Shown here in pieces: positions 33,489 through 42,637 of a stretch of 64,000 nt of DNA. A program made the translations under genes and the position numbers. Source of the DNA: Nitrososphaerota archaeon (lineage in GTDB: Archaea > Thermoproteota > Nitrososphaeria > Nitrososphaerales > Nitrosopumilaceae); contig JAGWHQ010000005.1 in NCBI GenBank assembly GCA_028866655.1, positions 1 through 64,000 of the forward strand, in the 5' to 3' direction. The notes beneath the pieces were generated by a model. It made no database searches. It saw only the letters and a program-made list of their open reading frames with translations, and had not been told where the DNA came from. Position 1 is the stretch's first letter. Each line of letters opens with the position of its first letter.

Positions 33489-34340
33489 ATGACTACAAAA
33501 CAAAATGATCATAGAGAAAACACATCTAAACTGCAGTCTCATGAATTAAAACAAAAATCTCTAAGACATGAATTTACTAATCTAACAATAAAGGCAATAA
33601 TTGTAGCAATAATAGCTTGGATTAGTTTATCCATTTTTGAAATATTTGTTGCACCAGTAATGGGATTGCAACACATACATATCCAGGTAACAAAGACGAT
33701 TGTTACCATAATACTTGTGTTAGCAATTATTACTGCTATCAGACGTATTCTCAAAAGATTTTCAACGAAGATACCAGCACAATTCTCTGCAAGCATTTCA
33801 TTTTTTTCCATAATAGTGATAGCATTGATGGCAAGCATATCTTTGCTATATGAGTGGAATATAGAACCACAAGAGATTCTAGTTGGTGGAGGAGTTGCGG
33901 CAATCATTGTCGGTATTGGAGTATCAACAGTAGTTGGCAACATATTTTCAGGAGGATTGATGCTTACAACATTTCCAGCCAAGATTGGCGATACAATTAT
34001 GATAGTAAATGACAACATACGCGGAAAAGTTGAAGAAATTAACATGCTATACACAAAGATAATCACAGATCATGATACAGAATACATAGTACCAAACAAT
34101 GCTATAATACAAGGCAATGTACGAATTATAAAAGAAATTCCACTAAATGATCGACTGCCATACAAGAAAGGGGATAAAGTTGAACTGAAAAATTCGTCAG
34201 ACAAATACACTGGGATTATCATCAAGATAACTCCAGAGTTCACAACCATTCTAGATGAAAACAAAGAGGTCACAATTACAAATAACTCCATATTTGACGG
34301 CAAATTTGTTATAACAAAAGATAGTATCAAACAGAGTTAA
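33489..34340 (+). CDS. Small-conductance mechanosensitive channel (MscS family)
   Basis: The 283-residue protein has three or four membrane helices: about 35-58, 70-90 and 105-126, then the pore helix VGGGVAAIIVGIGVSTVVGNIFSGGLM (Gly/Ala-rich, as in MscS TM3). A beta domain with TFPAKIGDTIMIVNDNIRGKVEEINMLYTKI follows, then a C-terminal beta-rich end. It releases solutes on membrane tension. The His/Gln-rich hydrophilic N-terminus (about 1-28) is not conserved. Confidence 0.9.
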   Translation: MTTKQNDHRENTSKLQSHELKQKSLRHEFTNLTIKAIIVAIIAWISLSIFEIFVAPVMGLQHIHIQVTKTIVTIILVLAIITAIRRILKRFSTKIPAQFSASISFFSIIVIALMASISLLYEWNIEPQEILVGGGVAAIIVGIGVSTVVGNIFSGGLMLTTFPAKIGDTIMIVNDNIRGKVEEINMLYTKIITDHDTEYIVPNNAIIQGNVRIIKEIPLNDRLPYKKGDKVELKNSSDKYTGIIIKITPEFTTILDENKEVTITNNSIFDGKFVITKDSIKQS

Positions 34341-34432
34341 TTCCAAAAGTACAGCACATATGGAAAATTCAGATAGTTAACAAATTTTATTCAACAATAA
34401 AACATGAAATGATTTGTTAATTTTAGAAATAT

Positions 34433-34945
34433 TTATTCAATCTCTGCGAGTACATCACTTTTTGCAACCGATGAACCTTGTTTCATTTTTATTGATTTTA
34501 CAACACCGTCTTTATGAGATTTGATTGAAATTTGCATTTTCATAGATTCTAAAACACAAACTACATCTCCTTTCTTGATATTATCTCCAGCAGTCACATT
34601 TATCGACACAACTCTACCAGGAATTTGGCTTTTTAGATTTATTTGAGAGTCAGAGGCAGAATCAGCTCCAGAGTTTTTATAAACAATTTTGTCCATCTCG
34701 GGACGTTTGTTAAATGTCAGTTTTACACCATCTACTACAAGTGTAATTCTGTTAGTACTGTTTTCAAGATATTTCGTAATGTGATAAACACTATCTAGCA
34801 TAAATTCGATCTTGTCATGTGTCATAGTTACAATTTTGAGATCTCGTTCTTTTCCTTGTATTTTTAGTACAAACTCATTATTCCCAATAGACTTTACAAT
34901 TTCTCCATCCAAATTTTCATCAGTATTTTCTAGTTTGAATTTCAT
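34433..34945 (-). CDS. Biotin carboxyl carrier protein of acyl-CoA carboxylase
   Basis: The 170-residue protein ends in a biotinyl domain with the biotin lysine in VLESMKMQI (about 137). The N-terminal 90 residues form a separate beta-rich domain also found in biotin-dependent carboxylase carriers. It carries CO2 between the biotin carboxylase and carboxyltransferase encoded directly upstream; the gap to the next gene is one base. Known AOA homologues serve acetyl-CoA/propionyl-CoA carboxylation in the 3HP/4HB cycle. Confidence 0.93.
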   Translation of the reverse strand: MKFKLENTDENLDGEIVKSIGNNEFVLKIQGKERDLKIVTMTHDKIEFMLDSVYHITKYLENSTNRITLVVDGVKLTFNKRPEMDKIVYKNSGADSASDSQINLKSQIPGRVVSINVTAGDNIKKGDVVCVLESMKMQISIKSHKDGVVKSIKMKQGSSVAKSDVLAEIE

Positions 34946-34946
34946 A

Positions 34947-36440
34947 TCAATGCCTGTCCACTTGTGTTTTCCATCTAATGTTATGTTCTTTGCGTGGTTT
35001 TATTTTGTTTTTTAGAAATTCTGAATGTATGAGTGTTGCAGCTAGTGCAGGTTCTGATTTTTGTGATGCTTCATTTTTCAAATCATTCTGTAACCTGTCT
35101 AGTATCTTGAATCTATCAAGAAAGTCTGTTGACAAGTCACCATTAATGAATTCCTTGCTATTCAGTATAGTCTTGTACAATGGTATAGCAGTTTCAACAC
35201 CTTCAATGTAGAAATCAGATAATGCCAGTGCCATTCTTTGTCTGGCCTCTTCAAAGTTTTGTCCCCATGTGATAAGTTTACCCATAAGTGAATCATAGTA
35301 AGGCGACACAGTGCAACCAGGATAGAGATAGGTGTCCACTCGCACTCCAGGACCTGATGGAATATTAACATCCCATATTTTTCCAGTTGATGGTGCAAAG
35401 TCCAAGAATGTATCTTCTGCATTTATTCTACATTCTATGGAACAACCATTTACTTTGAGATCTTTTTGTTTGAAAGGAATTTCATTTCCATTTGCAATAT
35501 CAATCTGTAATTTGACAAGATCAAGACCTGAAACTAGTTCAGTTACAGGATGTTCAACTTGCAATCTTGCGTTTATTTCTATAAAATAAAAGGTTCCATC
35601 ATCTAATCGTAGAAATTCTGCAGTTCCAGCATTAAGATAATCAACAGCAATTGCTGCATTTACTGCTAGCTCGCCTATTTGGTCACGTGTCTTTTGATCA
35701 ACTACTGGAGATGGAGACATTTCTATGAGTTTTTGGTGTCTTCTTTGAATAGAACATTCTCGTTCAAAGATATGTACTGCATTTCCATGCTTGTCACGTG
35801 CTAGTTGAAGTTCAATGTGTCTTATTTTTGGGAGGAATTTTTCAACAAATAGTGCAGATTTGCCAAATGCTGCTTTGGATTCCCCAGAAGCAATTTCAAA
35901 AGCTTCTCTCAATTCTTTTTCATTGTGTACTAGTCTAATTCCTCTACCTCCTCCACCAAAAACTGATTTGAGTAAAACAGGATATCCAATATCGTGTGCA
36001 ATATTCAATGCTTTTTCAACCTCTTCTACAATTCCTGGACTTCCAGGTACAGTTGGAACTTTGGCTTTGATCATTGCCGCTTTGCATTCCATTTTATCAC
36101 CACATAGTCTCATTGATTTTCCAGAAGGCCCTATGAAATTGAGATTCTTTTTTTCACAAAGATCTGCAAAGTCTGCATTTTCAGAAAGAAATCCATACCC
36201 CGGATGAATTGCATCAGCACCAGAGCTAATTGCAGTCTCTACTATTTTTTCCATGTTCAAATAGCTCTGCGCAGGAGATGCAGGACCTATATGATATGCT
36301 TCACTTGCCATCTTGACATGTTTTGAATTTACGTCTTCATCAGAATAAACTGCTACTGATTTTATTCCTAATGCATTACATGCCTTGATGACACGGATTG
36401 CAATTTCGCCCCTGTTTGAGATTAAAATTTTCTTTATCAT
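34947..36440 (-). CDS. accC: Biotin carboxylase subunit of acetyl/propionyl-CoA carboxylase
   Basis: The 497-residue protein is an ATP-grasp biotin carboxylase. It shows KKILISNRGEIAIRVIKACN, HPGYGFLSENADFA, the Gly-rich ATP loop FGGGGRGIRLV, EINARLQVEHPVTE and the C-terminal RMALALSDFYIEGV. It makes carboxybiotin from bicarbonate and ATP. The final 45 residues (ATLIHSEFLKNKIKP...) are beyond the core. It follows the carboxyltransferase gene by 6 nt. In AOA this enzyme catalyses both carboxylations of the 3HP/4HB cycle, a role assigned from family knowledge. Confidence 0.95.
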   Translation of the reverse strand: MIKKILISNRGEIAIRVIKACNALGIKSVAVYSDEDVNSKHVKMASEAYHIGPASPAQSYLNMEKIVETAISSGADAIHPGYGFLSENADFADLCEKKNLNFIGPSGKSMRLCGDKMECKAAMIKAKVPTVPGSPGIVEEVEKALNIAHDIGYPVLLKSVFGGGGRGIRLVHNEKELREAFEIASGESKAAFGKSALFVEKFLPKIRHIELQLARDKHGNAVHIFERECSIQRRHQKLIEMSPSPVVDQKTRDQIGELAVNAAIAVDYLNAGTAEFLRLDDGTFYFIEINARLQVEHPVTELVSGLDLVKLQIDIANGNEIPFKQKDLKVNGCSIECRINAEDTFLDFAPSTGKIWDVNIPSGPGVRVDTYLYPGCTVSPYYDSLMGKLITWGQNFEEARQRMALALSDFYIEGVETAIPLYKTILNSKEFINGDLSTDFLDRFKILDRLQNDLKNEASQKSEPALAATLIHSEFLKNKIKPRKEHNIRWKTQVDRH

Positions 36441-36446
36441 AGCTTT

Positions 36447-37994
36447 CTAGAGATTAATATTCCCATGTTTTCGTGGAACTCGTCTTTCCCTTTTATTTGC
36501 CAATGCATCCAAGGCACGAATTAGAGCTGGTCGTGTTTCAGCAGGATCAATCACAGAATCGATTGTTCCGTATGATGCAGCGACGTAAGGATTAGCAAAT
36601 TTTTCTGTAAAATTATCAACAAGTTGTTTTTTTAATATAGCTGGATCTTTTGCAGAATCAAGTTCTTTTCTGTTCATAATTCTCACGGCTGCTTCAGAAC
36701 CAAGTACGGCTATCTGTGCAGTAGGCCATGCATAATTAACATCAGTTCCCAGATTCTTGCTTGCCATTGCAATGTAGGCGCCACCATAGGCTTTACCTAT
36801 GATAAGTGTAATTTTTGGCACTGTAGCTTCACAATAAGCATACAAAAGTTTGCTGCCATGACGGATAATTCCGGCATGCTCTTGTTGGGTTCCAGGCATG
36901 TATCCAGGTGTATCAACTAGTGTAATAATTGGGATACCATAACAATCACAGAATCTGATGAATCGAGATGCTTTGTTAGATGAATCAATATCCAATGCTC
37001 CTGCCAACACCATTGGTTGATTTGCAACAATTCCTATTGTCTTACCATGAAGTCTTGCAAATCCAACTACAACGTTTGGTGCAAATAATTCGTGTATCTC
37101 AAAGAATACATGATTATCAACAATAGATGATATGATTTCTTTCATGTCATATGGTTGTAGAGGATTTTCTGGAATTATGTTTATGAGATTATTGTCTAGT
37201 CTGTTTGGATCATCACCAGTTTCTACAACAGGTGCTTCATCTGTACTATTCTGAGGAATATACGACAAGAGTGTCTTAACAATATCCATACAGTGATACT
37301 CATTTTTTCCTACAAAGTGTGCAACACCACTATTTCTTCCATGTGACATTGCACCACCAAGCTCATCAAAAGATACTTCTTCTCCAAGAACTGTCTTGAC
37401 AACCTCCGGACCTGTTACAAACATGGTAGAGATCTTGTCAGCCATAATTACAAAGTCTGTCATTGCAGGAGAATATACCGCACCTCCTGCTGATGGTCCT
37501 ACACTAATAGTAATTTGAGGAACTACTCCAGATGCAAGTTGGTTATGATAAAATATGCTAGCAAAACCATCAAGGCTCAATATTCCCTCTTGGATTCTTG
37601 CTCCACCTGAATCAATTATTCCAATTATTGGACATCCAACTTTTACTGCATGATCCATAATTTTTGTAATTTTCTTGGCACCCATTTCACTTAGCGTACC
37701 ACCAAGAACTGTAAAATCATAAGCAAAAAGAAAAACTTGTTTTCCGTGTATAGTTCCATATCCTGTTACTACTCCATCACCAAAGAATTTTTTGTTCTGC
37801 ATGTCAAATTCATAATAATGATGAGTTGTCATGGCATCAATTTCTGTAAAGCTTCCCTCATCAAGCAATAGATCAATTCGTTCTCTGGCGGTAAGCTTAC
37901 CCTTTTCATGCTGTCCTTGGATTCTTTCTTCTCCACCACTTTGTTCCGCCTGTCGTCTTTTATGTAAAAAATTCTTAATTTTTTCAGAGTGCAT
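36447..37994 (-). CDS. pccB: Carboxyltransferase subunit of acetyl/propionyl-CoA carboxylase
   Basis: The 515-residue protein is of the PccB type, with both crotonase-like halves in one chain: GKLTARERIDLLLDEGSFTE, FAYDFTVLGGTLSEMGAKKI, GIIDSGGARIQEG and SVGPSAGGAVYSPAMTDF; then LVDTPGYMPGTQQEHAGIIRHGSKLLYAY and GKAYGGAYIAMASK. It moves CO2 from biotin to acetyl-CoA or propionyl-CoA. The operon is carboxyltransferase, biotin carboxylase, carrier. Confidence 0.95.
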   Translation of the reverse strand: MHSEKIKNFLHKRRQAEQSGGEERIQGQHEKGKLTARERIDLLLDEGSFTEIDAMTTHHYYEFDMQNKKFFGDGVVTGYGTIHGKQVFLFAYDFTVLGGTLSEMGAKKITKIMDHAVKVGCPIIGIIDSGGARIQEGILSLDGFASIFYHNQLASGVVPQITISVGPSAGGAVYSPAMTDFVIMADKISTMFVTGPEVVKTVLGEEVSFDELGGAMSHGRNSGVAHFVGKNEYHCMDIVKTLLSYIPQNSTDEAPVVETGDDPNRLDNNLINIIPENPLQPYDMKEIISSIVDNHVFFEIHELFAPNVVVGFARLHGKTIGIVANQPMVLAGALDIDSSNKASRFIRFCDCYGIPIITLVDTPGYMPGTQQEHAGIIRHGSKLLYAYCEATVPKITLIIGKAYGGAYIAMASKNLGTDVNYAWPTAQIAVLGSEAAVRIMNRKELDSAKDPAILKKQLVDNFTEKFANPYVAASYGTIDSVIDPAETRPALIRALDALANKRERRVPRKHGNINL

Positions 37995-38030
37995 TATTCG
38001 AATTAGAGACTAATTACAACCTATATTAAT

Positions 38031-38303
38031 TTAATCAGTTTTAACTTCCCTAATACCATCTCGGCCGCCCTTTGCGTTACGGAAAACATTCATTCCAATA
38101 TGATAATTCTCCCACAGTCCTTCTATAACTTGGAGTTCTTCTCTTGTAGACTGGATGGTTTCCTTTGTAGCCTGTGGTTCTGCCTCTGTTTTTGCAACCA
38201 AATTTCTCTTTTCCACAAGAAGATCTTCTAGTCCTACTTCGTAATTGGATTCCCCATGAAATGCTGGATCTAATGGGGTTATCTTTGTGGCAGGCTTTGT
38301 CAT
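38031..38303 (-). CDS. Conserved hypothetical protein, 90 aa
   Basis: The hydrophilic protein starts MTKPATKITPLDPAFHGESNYEVGLEDLLVEKRNL. A helical segment (about 35-65, KTEAEPQATKETIQSTREELQVIEGLWE) could form a coiled coil, followed by a Gly/Arg-rich end. It has no membrane helix or metal motif. I do not recognise it. It lies between the carboxylase operon and the RFC cluster. Confidence 0.6.
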   Translation of the reverse strand: MTKPATKITPLDPAFHGESNYEVGLEDLLVEKRNLVAKTEAEPQATKETIQSTREELQVIEGLWENYHIGMNVFRNAKGGRDGIREVKTD

Positions 38304-38377
38304 TTGCTTTTCAATCTTAGGGGTTAGATTTTAAGGTTTTACAGTATGTTATGAGTTCTAGCCAGAATAGATCTTGC

Positions 38378-38695
38378 TTACTGTTTAAGGTTCAACATAG
38401 GATATCGTTTTAGTACAGAAATTTGATACTGTGAAAAAGCATCTTTTTCTTCACTGCATTTCTTACATATGCACATTTGAGATACTTTGTCTAGATCACA
38501 GTTATCTGCAAATTCACAATCAGGACATCCTGCAGGGCCTCCACATACTATGCATTTTAATTGTTTCACTTCAGCACAAGCCTGATGCTTTACTCCCAAT
38601 CCCTTGGCCCACAGAGCTACCTCATTGATTTCAATTTTCTTATTACAAACAAGACACGTCCCAGGAAATTTCATCGGTATTGAACGCCAGCTCAT
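38378..38695 (-). CDS. Cys-rich zinc-binding protein coupled to RFC large subunit
   Basis: The 105-residue protein has four Cys pairs: CLVCNKKI, CIVCGG, CPDCEFADNC and CICKKC, plus a HQAC motif, enough for two or three zinc sites. The first motif with WAKGLGVKHQAC looks like a PARP-type or treble-clef finger. Its ATG overlaps the stop of the RFC large subunit gene by 4 nt, so it is translated with the clamp loader. A DNA-end or clamp-loader partner role is inference. Confidence 0.7.
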   Translation of the reverse strand: MSWRSIPMKFPGTCLVCNKKIEINEVALWAKGLGVKHQACAEVKQLKCIVCGGPAGCPDCEFADNCDLDKVSQMCICKKCSEEKDAFSQYQISVLKRYPMLNLKQ

Positions 38696-39852
38696 TTTAT
38701 CAAAACTAATTCCTTTTGGATAATTGCATTATCAGTCTCGTTTAGATCCATTTCAATAGATTTGTTCTTTATACAATATAGAAGATATGGAAGATAAAAA
38801 GTTGAGAACGTACTACGTGATACGTGCATTTGTCTTGCAAGATTTCCAGTCAATCCCTTGATTGCCATACCATCCCATCTTATTCTATTAAGGGTGGGCC
38901 ATGGAAGATTAAACTTGGAATATTTTATTGCCAATCCTGGTTTGTATAATTTTAATAAAATACTATCTAGATATCGTAAGAGTCGCCATTCTTGTTTTCT
39001 CATTATTTTTCCATACAACATATCAGCTTCAGACAAGACATCTAGCATTTCCTTTAGAATGATTGTAGGTAGTGAGCTTGTTATTATGCTTGAGTAAAAT
39101 GCGTTAATCTTTTCCCTAGGATCAATTCTCAAGGAATAGAGTATTGTCTGAGCTTCTTCAACAGATTTGGCATTAAAAAATAGATTCAGAGACTCCTCCA
39201 CATTATTTGTTGCGTATGACTTGTCAAGTTGAGGCTCAAATCCTCCAGATAATGCTTGAGCAGAATTTAGAATTGACCTAATATCTCCACGTGAGTCAAT
39301 GATCATTTTTATCATGTTACCAATTTTTATTGATGTACCTTCGCGTTTCAGAATTTCTTCAATGTATAATCTCATCAATCTAGGAGGAAGAGGTCTGAGT
39401 TTCACTGTAGTTGTAACTTTTTTTATGGCTTTCATCTTGTCAGACAAGTCGGAATTTGCTGCAAGAACTATTGGTATTGTGGATTCCTTCAGTATGTCAA
39501 CTAGAGCATCTACACCACCAAAGTCAGATCTTCCATGTATTCCATCTACTTCATCAATGAAGATCATTGGATTGCCTAGTACGCTACGATTACCAAGAAT
39601 TGGGTTGAGAATTTCCTGAATCTTCTGTTTGCTTCTTACATCACTTGCATTCATGCTAATTAGATCATAGCCAAACTGCTTTGAACCCAATACGGCCATA
39701 GTTGTTTTTCCTATACCAGGTGGACCAATCAGTAAAAGAGGTTTTGTTCCCTTGATCCATTTGCCAAACCATTTTACAAAGGACTCTTTTGCTTCTTCAT
39801 TTCCAACCATCTCAAGCAAATTCTTTGGCCTATATTTTTCAGACCACATCAT
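38692..39852 (-). CDS. rfcL: Replication factor C large subunit
   Basis: The 386-residue protein has RFC boxes: WSEKYRPKNLLEMVGN (box II), GPPGIGKTTMAVL (Walker A), FIDEVDGIHGRSDF (Walker B), and a C-terminal collar region. It is shorter than typical archaeal RFC-L (about 450-500), and the basic tail with a C-terminal PCNA-binding motif is not seen; the protein ends IIQKELVLIK. The small subunit is at 60.4 kb. It loads PCNA onto primed DNA. Confidence 0.9.
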   Translation of the reverse strand: MMWSEKYRPKNLLEMVGNEEAKESFVKWFGKWIKGTKPLLLIGPPGIGKTTMAVLGSKQFGYDLISMNASDVRSKQKIQEILNPILGNRSVLGNPMIFIDEVDGIHGRSDFGGVDALVDILKESTIPIVLAANSDLSDKMKAIKKVTTTVKLRPLPPRLMRLYIEEILKREGTSIKIGNMIKMIIDSRGDIRSILNSAQALSGGFEPQLDKSYATNNVEESLNLFFNAKSVEEAQTILYSLRIDPREKINAFYSSIITSSLPTIILKEMLDVLSEADMLYGKIMRKQEWRLLRYLDSILLKLYKPGLAIKYSKFNLPWPTLNRIRWDGMAIKGLTGNLARQMHVSRSTFSTFYLPYLLYCIKNKSIEMDLNETDNAIIQKELVLIK

Positions 39853-39858
39853 ATCAAA

Positions 39859-40989
39859 TCACTTGGGTATCTTTGATTGGAATTCATTCCACAATTTTTC
39901 TTTTGAAAGTTGATTAAACCAATACATGTTGTAATGCTCTACAGTCAGAAAGAGAAACTCAAGAAAATCCTTGTGTGAGAAATTCTCAGGTAATAGTTCT
40001 AGAGCAAGTCTTGCCTCTCCTAGGTAAATATCACTTTTTTTCATGGTAAAATCAAATCCCTTTTGAACATCACCTGTAAGAAATGTGTAATATAGAGGCC
40101 ATGAAGGAACTTTAACAAATTTATTTTTTATAGAATCCTCAATTTCATTTCCGCATCCAACAGATTCTGCTGCTTTTGCCATTCCAAGATAAAATATTTC
40201 ACCAAGAGGAAATCTTGCAAGAGTCATGTTCTTTCCCGCAGTCCCCATTACAGCTCTATATTTTTTATAACATTGAATCATCTCTTCTTCAGATATGCTC
40301 TTAGGATTCATTTTTAATTTAAAGTCAACATATTGGCCCACTCTTGCATCTTTGAAACCTCGTTCAAATTCTTCCAATACTTCCTTACCTCCAACAGAAA
40401 TCTTATCTCTTGCAAGTTTCAAAATGTATGGATTCATCAGTTTGTAATCATCTAAAAATTCTATATCTTCATCCTTGTCCATTATTCTATCCATTGGTTC
40501 ACTTAGGTCAATTGCTATTATGTGACCATCAATGATATCAGTTTTTTTCTTGGCATCATTATCGTCGCCAAAATATTGAGTGGAGGCATCATACAATGCA
40601 CTAAAAACTGGAAATGTCATTTTAACAAAATTCGAATTAAGTATTCTCGATACCCTATCTAGGAGAGTATCATAGTTTTCTAGTCTTTTTCTCACTTCAT
40701 GTATCTGTGATTTTTGGAGAATTATCTCAGCAGAACCCACTTCTTTGGCAAATTTTTCTTGAGTTTCAAATGGATTAGGGTCAGATTTTATTTCATTTAG
40801 TAGATCTTCGGTAAATCTTTTGGTGAATTTAGGAAATTCATCTTCTGCTTCCTTTTTATATTTGTCAAATAGTCGATATCCTTTGCTTTTGAACAATGCC
40901 TGTTTGACAATGTCCTTGCCTGGTTTTGTAGACAATAGTGCTTCCTTACTAAAGATGGATTCGTCTTTACTGCTCACACAATGGCACAA
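39859..40989 (-). CDS. Hypothetical protein, 376 aa
   Basis: The protein is soluble and mostly helical, beginning MCHCVSSKDESIF, with no signal peptide or membrane helix. Middle segments include DGHIIAIDLSEPMDRIMDKDEDIEF (about 153) and YKKYRAVMGTAGKNMTLARFPLGEIFYLGMAKAAESVG (about 244). It ends DFLEFLFLTVEHYNMYWFNQLSKEK. I recognise no family. It sits 6 nt upstream of rfcL on the same strand, so it may be co-transcribed with the clamp loader. I guess it is restricted to this lineage. Confidence 0.75.
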   Translation of the reverse strand: MCHCVSSKDESIFSKEALLSTKPGKDIVKQALFKSKGYRLFDKYKKEAEDEFPKFTKRFTEDLLNEIKSDPNPFETQEKFAKEVGSAEIILQKSQIHEVRKRLENYDTLLDRVSRILNSNFVKMTFPVFSALYDASTQYFGDDNDAKKKTDIIDGHIIAIDLSEPMDRIMDKDEDIEFLDDYKLMNPYILKLARDKISVGGKEVLEEFERGFKDARVGQYVDFKLKMNPKSISEEEMIQCYKKYRAVMGTAGKNMTLARFPLGEIFYLGMAKAAESVGCGNEIEDSIKNKFVKVPSWPLYYTFLTGDVQKGFDFTMKKSDIYLGEARLALELLPENFSHKDFLEFLFLTVEHYNMYWFNQLSKEKLWNEFQSKIPK

Positions 40990-41063
40990 CTTTTTTGCTA
41001 TTTATGCATTCAGCCTCTTTTTTTATTACTTAAAATAAATTAGGACTGGGAAAAGAAAAACTC

Positions 41064-41876
41064 GTGAAAATAATTGACATTTTAGAAGAGGCTGCAAAGA
41101 GAGTACATGAGAATGTAAAAAACCTAGCAGGAACAAAAGAATCCGGTACAGACCACGGAATGGGAGCAGGTGGAGATATTTCTCGCAAAATTGACATTGT
41201 GGCGGAAAAAACTGTTCTTGATTACCTACGTGAGATAAATTTTGGAGGTACCGTATTTGGAGAAGAATGTGGTATTGTTGAATTTTCACCAAATCCAAAA
41301 GGTTTCATCATAATGGATGCAATTGATGGCTCAACTAATGCAGTAAGAGGTTTACCATTTTTTTGTTGTTCATTAGCATATACACCTGAAGACAAACTAA
41401 GTTCTGTTACAGATGGAGTAGTAATGGATCTACATAATGGAGATTTGTACTCTGCATCAAAAGGCAAAGGGGCATACGTGAATGGAAAAAAAATCCAGGT
41501 CCATAAAGAAAAACCAATTTACTTTGTTGTTGGTGTTGACATTTCAGGAATTTCACCAGATGCACTACCACAATTAGCACCAATTCTTGCAGCATCAAAC
41601 CATGTAAGACATTTCGGAGCTGTTGCACTTGAGCTTGCAATATTTGCTCGTGGACTAGTTGATGTATTTGTAGATCTGAGAAGAAAATTAAGAATCACTG
41701 ATGTTGCAGCAGGATATCTCATAGCGTTAGAAGCTGGAGGATATGTAGTTGATGAAAATGGCATGCCTCTTGACTCAAAGTTAAGTTATGACAAGAGGAT
41801 TTCATTCATAGCTGCTGCAAACGAAGAAACACTTGCTGATGTAAGGAAAAAACTAGGTTTATCACCCAAGATCTGA
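41064..41876 (+). CDS. Inositol monophosphatase / fructose-1,6-bisphosphatase family
   Basis: The 270-residue protein has the metal-binding motifs GEECG (about 73) and IMDAIDGSTNAVRG (D-x-I/L-D-G-S/T, about 90), and a C-terminal motif RITDVAAGYLIALEAGG where the WD of many members is TD. Archaeal members hydrolyse both inositol-1-phosphate and fructose-1,6-bisphosphate. The start is GTG at 41064. Gluconeogenic or inositol-lipid roles are both plausible. Confidence 0.88.
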   Translation: MKIIDILEEAAKRVHENVKNLAGTKESGTDHGMGAGGDISRKIDIVAEKTVLDYLREINFGGTVFGEECGIVEFSPNPKGFIIMDAIDGSTNAVRGLPFFCCSLAYTPEDKLSSVTDGVVMDLHNGDLYSASKGKGAYVNGKKIQVHKEKPIYFVVGVDISGISPDALPQLAPILAASNHVRHFGAVALELAIFARGLVDVFVDLRRKLRITDVAAGYLIALEAGGYVVDENGMPLDSKLSYDKRISFIAAANEETLADVRKKLGLSPKI

Positions 41877-41919
41877 GATTTAATTTCTGATTTGTCTCAT
41901 TCCTGAGAAAAATTTATGG

Positions 41920-42026
41920 CGCCCTTGGCGGGATTTGAACACGCGTCGAGGCCGTGACAGGGCCCCATTCTAGACCGGGCTTTACGAGGAATGGAATTAA
42001 CCACATCCCCTCTATACTACAAGGGC
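41920..42026 (-). tRNA. tRNA-Asp (GUC) with an intron of about 36 nt after the D arm
   Basis: Acceptor GCCCTTG pairs with CAAGGGC, with discriminator G as expected for Asp. The anticodon loop CTGTCAC is intact (GUC), with stem GGGCC/GGCCT. The D arm can be GTAT-AGAGGGG-ATGT. About 36 extra bases then precede the anticodon stem (about 41967-42002), with CCATTC able to pair with GAATGG at the exon boundary. The GG repeats at both ends leave the exact cut uncertain by one or two bases. The T stem has one U-C mismatch (GCGTG/CCCGC). Confidence 0.82.
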
Positions 42027-42124
42027 GTTGAAATACTGTGAAAGAAAATCTGAGTTTAAAGCTTTCTTTTCTTCAAAAAATTTTGTAAAAGACTAAATTA
42101 TACACAACTATGACCTTTCGCTAT

Positions 42125-42198
42125 GGGTTCGTAGCTCAGCCAGGTAGAGTACCGGACTTTTAATCCGGCTGTCCGGGGTCCGAATCCCCGCGAACCCG
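42125..42198 (+). tRNA. tRNA-Lys (UUU)
   Basis: The 74-nt sequence folds with acceptor GGGTTCG/CGAACCC, anticodon loop CTTTTAA (UUU) and T loop TCCGAAT. The discriminator is G. There is no intron and no encoded CCA. A TATA-like element (aaattatac) lies about 25 nt upstream. Confidence 0.95.
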
Positions 42199-42284
42199 CT
42201 ATTTCATAGGTCTATTTTTGAGACTTGTAAAACTGTTGCAAAATATCATTTCATACTTGATGCCCAAAAATAGAAAAATTCTAA

Positions 42285-42494
42285 CTAACTTAGGTTCAGT
42301 TCTGGAAACTCTGCTTGCTTGATGCCCAAGTCATGCTGGAGTGTTCTGATCTTCTTTGCATATTCAGCCATTCTGGTGTTATCACTCTGCACCTTGGCGA
42401 TTTTGTATCCACGCCAAGCTTTTTTGAGTGCACCCCATGTCTGACCTGCAGTGTAGTTAGGGTTGTTTGTTTGTGGTTGTACGAATTGATACAT
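42285..42494 (-). CDS. Small hypothetical protein, 69 aa
   Basis: It starts MYQFVQPQTNNPNYTAGQTWGALKKAWRGYKIAKVQ. A basic central helix (WGALKKAWRGYKIAKVQSDNTRMAEYAKKIRTLQHDLG) could bind nucleic acid or form a coiled coil. No membrane helix or cysteine is present. The ATG and short leaderless layout look genuine. I do not recognise the family. Confidence 0.6.
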   Translation of the reverse strand: MYQFVQPQTNNPNYTAGQTWGALKKAWRGYKIAKVQSDNTRMAEYAKKIRTLQHDLGIKQAEFPELNLS

Positions 42495-42637
42495 ACTAAA
42501 AGATGAGTTGTAAAAATCAGATATCAGTACATATGTTAAGTAAAATCAATATAAAAGTCAAGTTTCTCACATTAAATTCAAATATTTATTAATTTTATCT
42601 GTAAAAACTTTCAATTTTTGTGTGTTTCTGACATATT

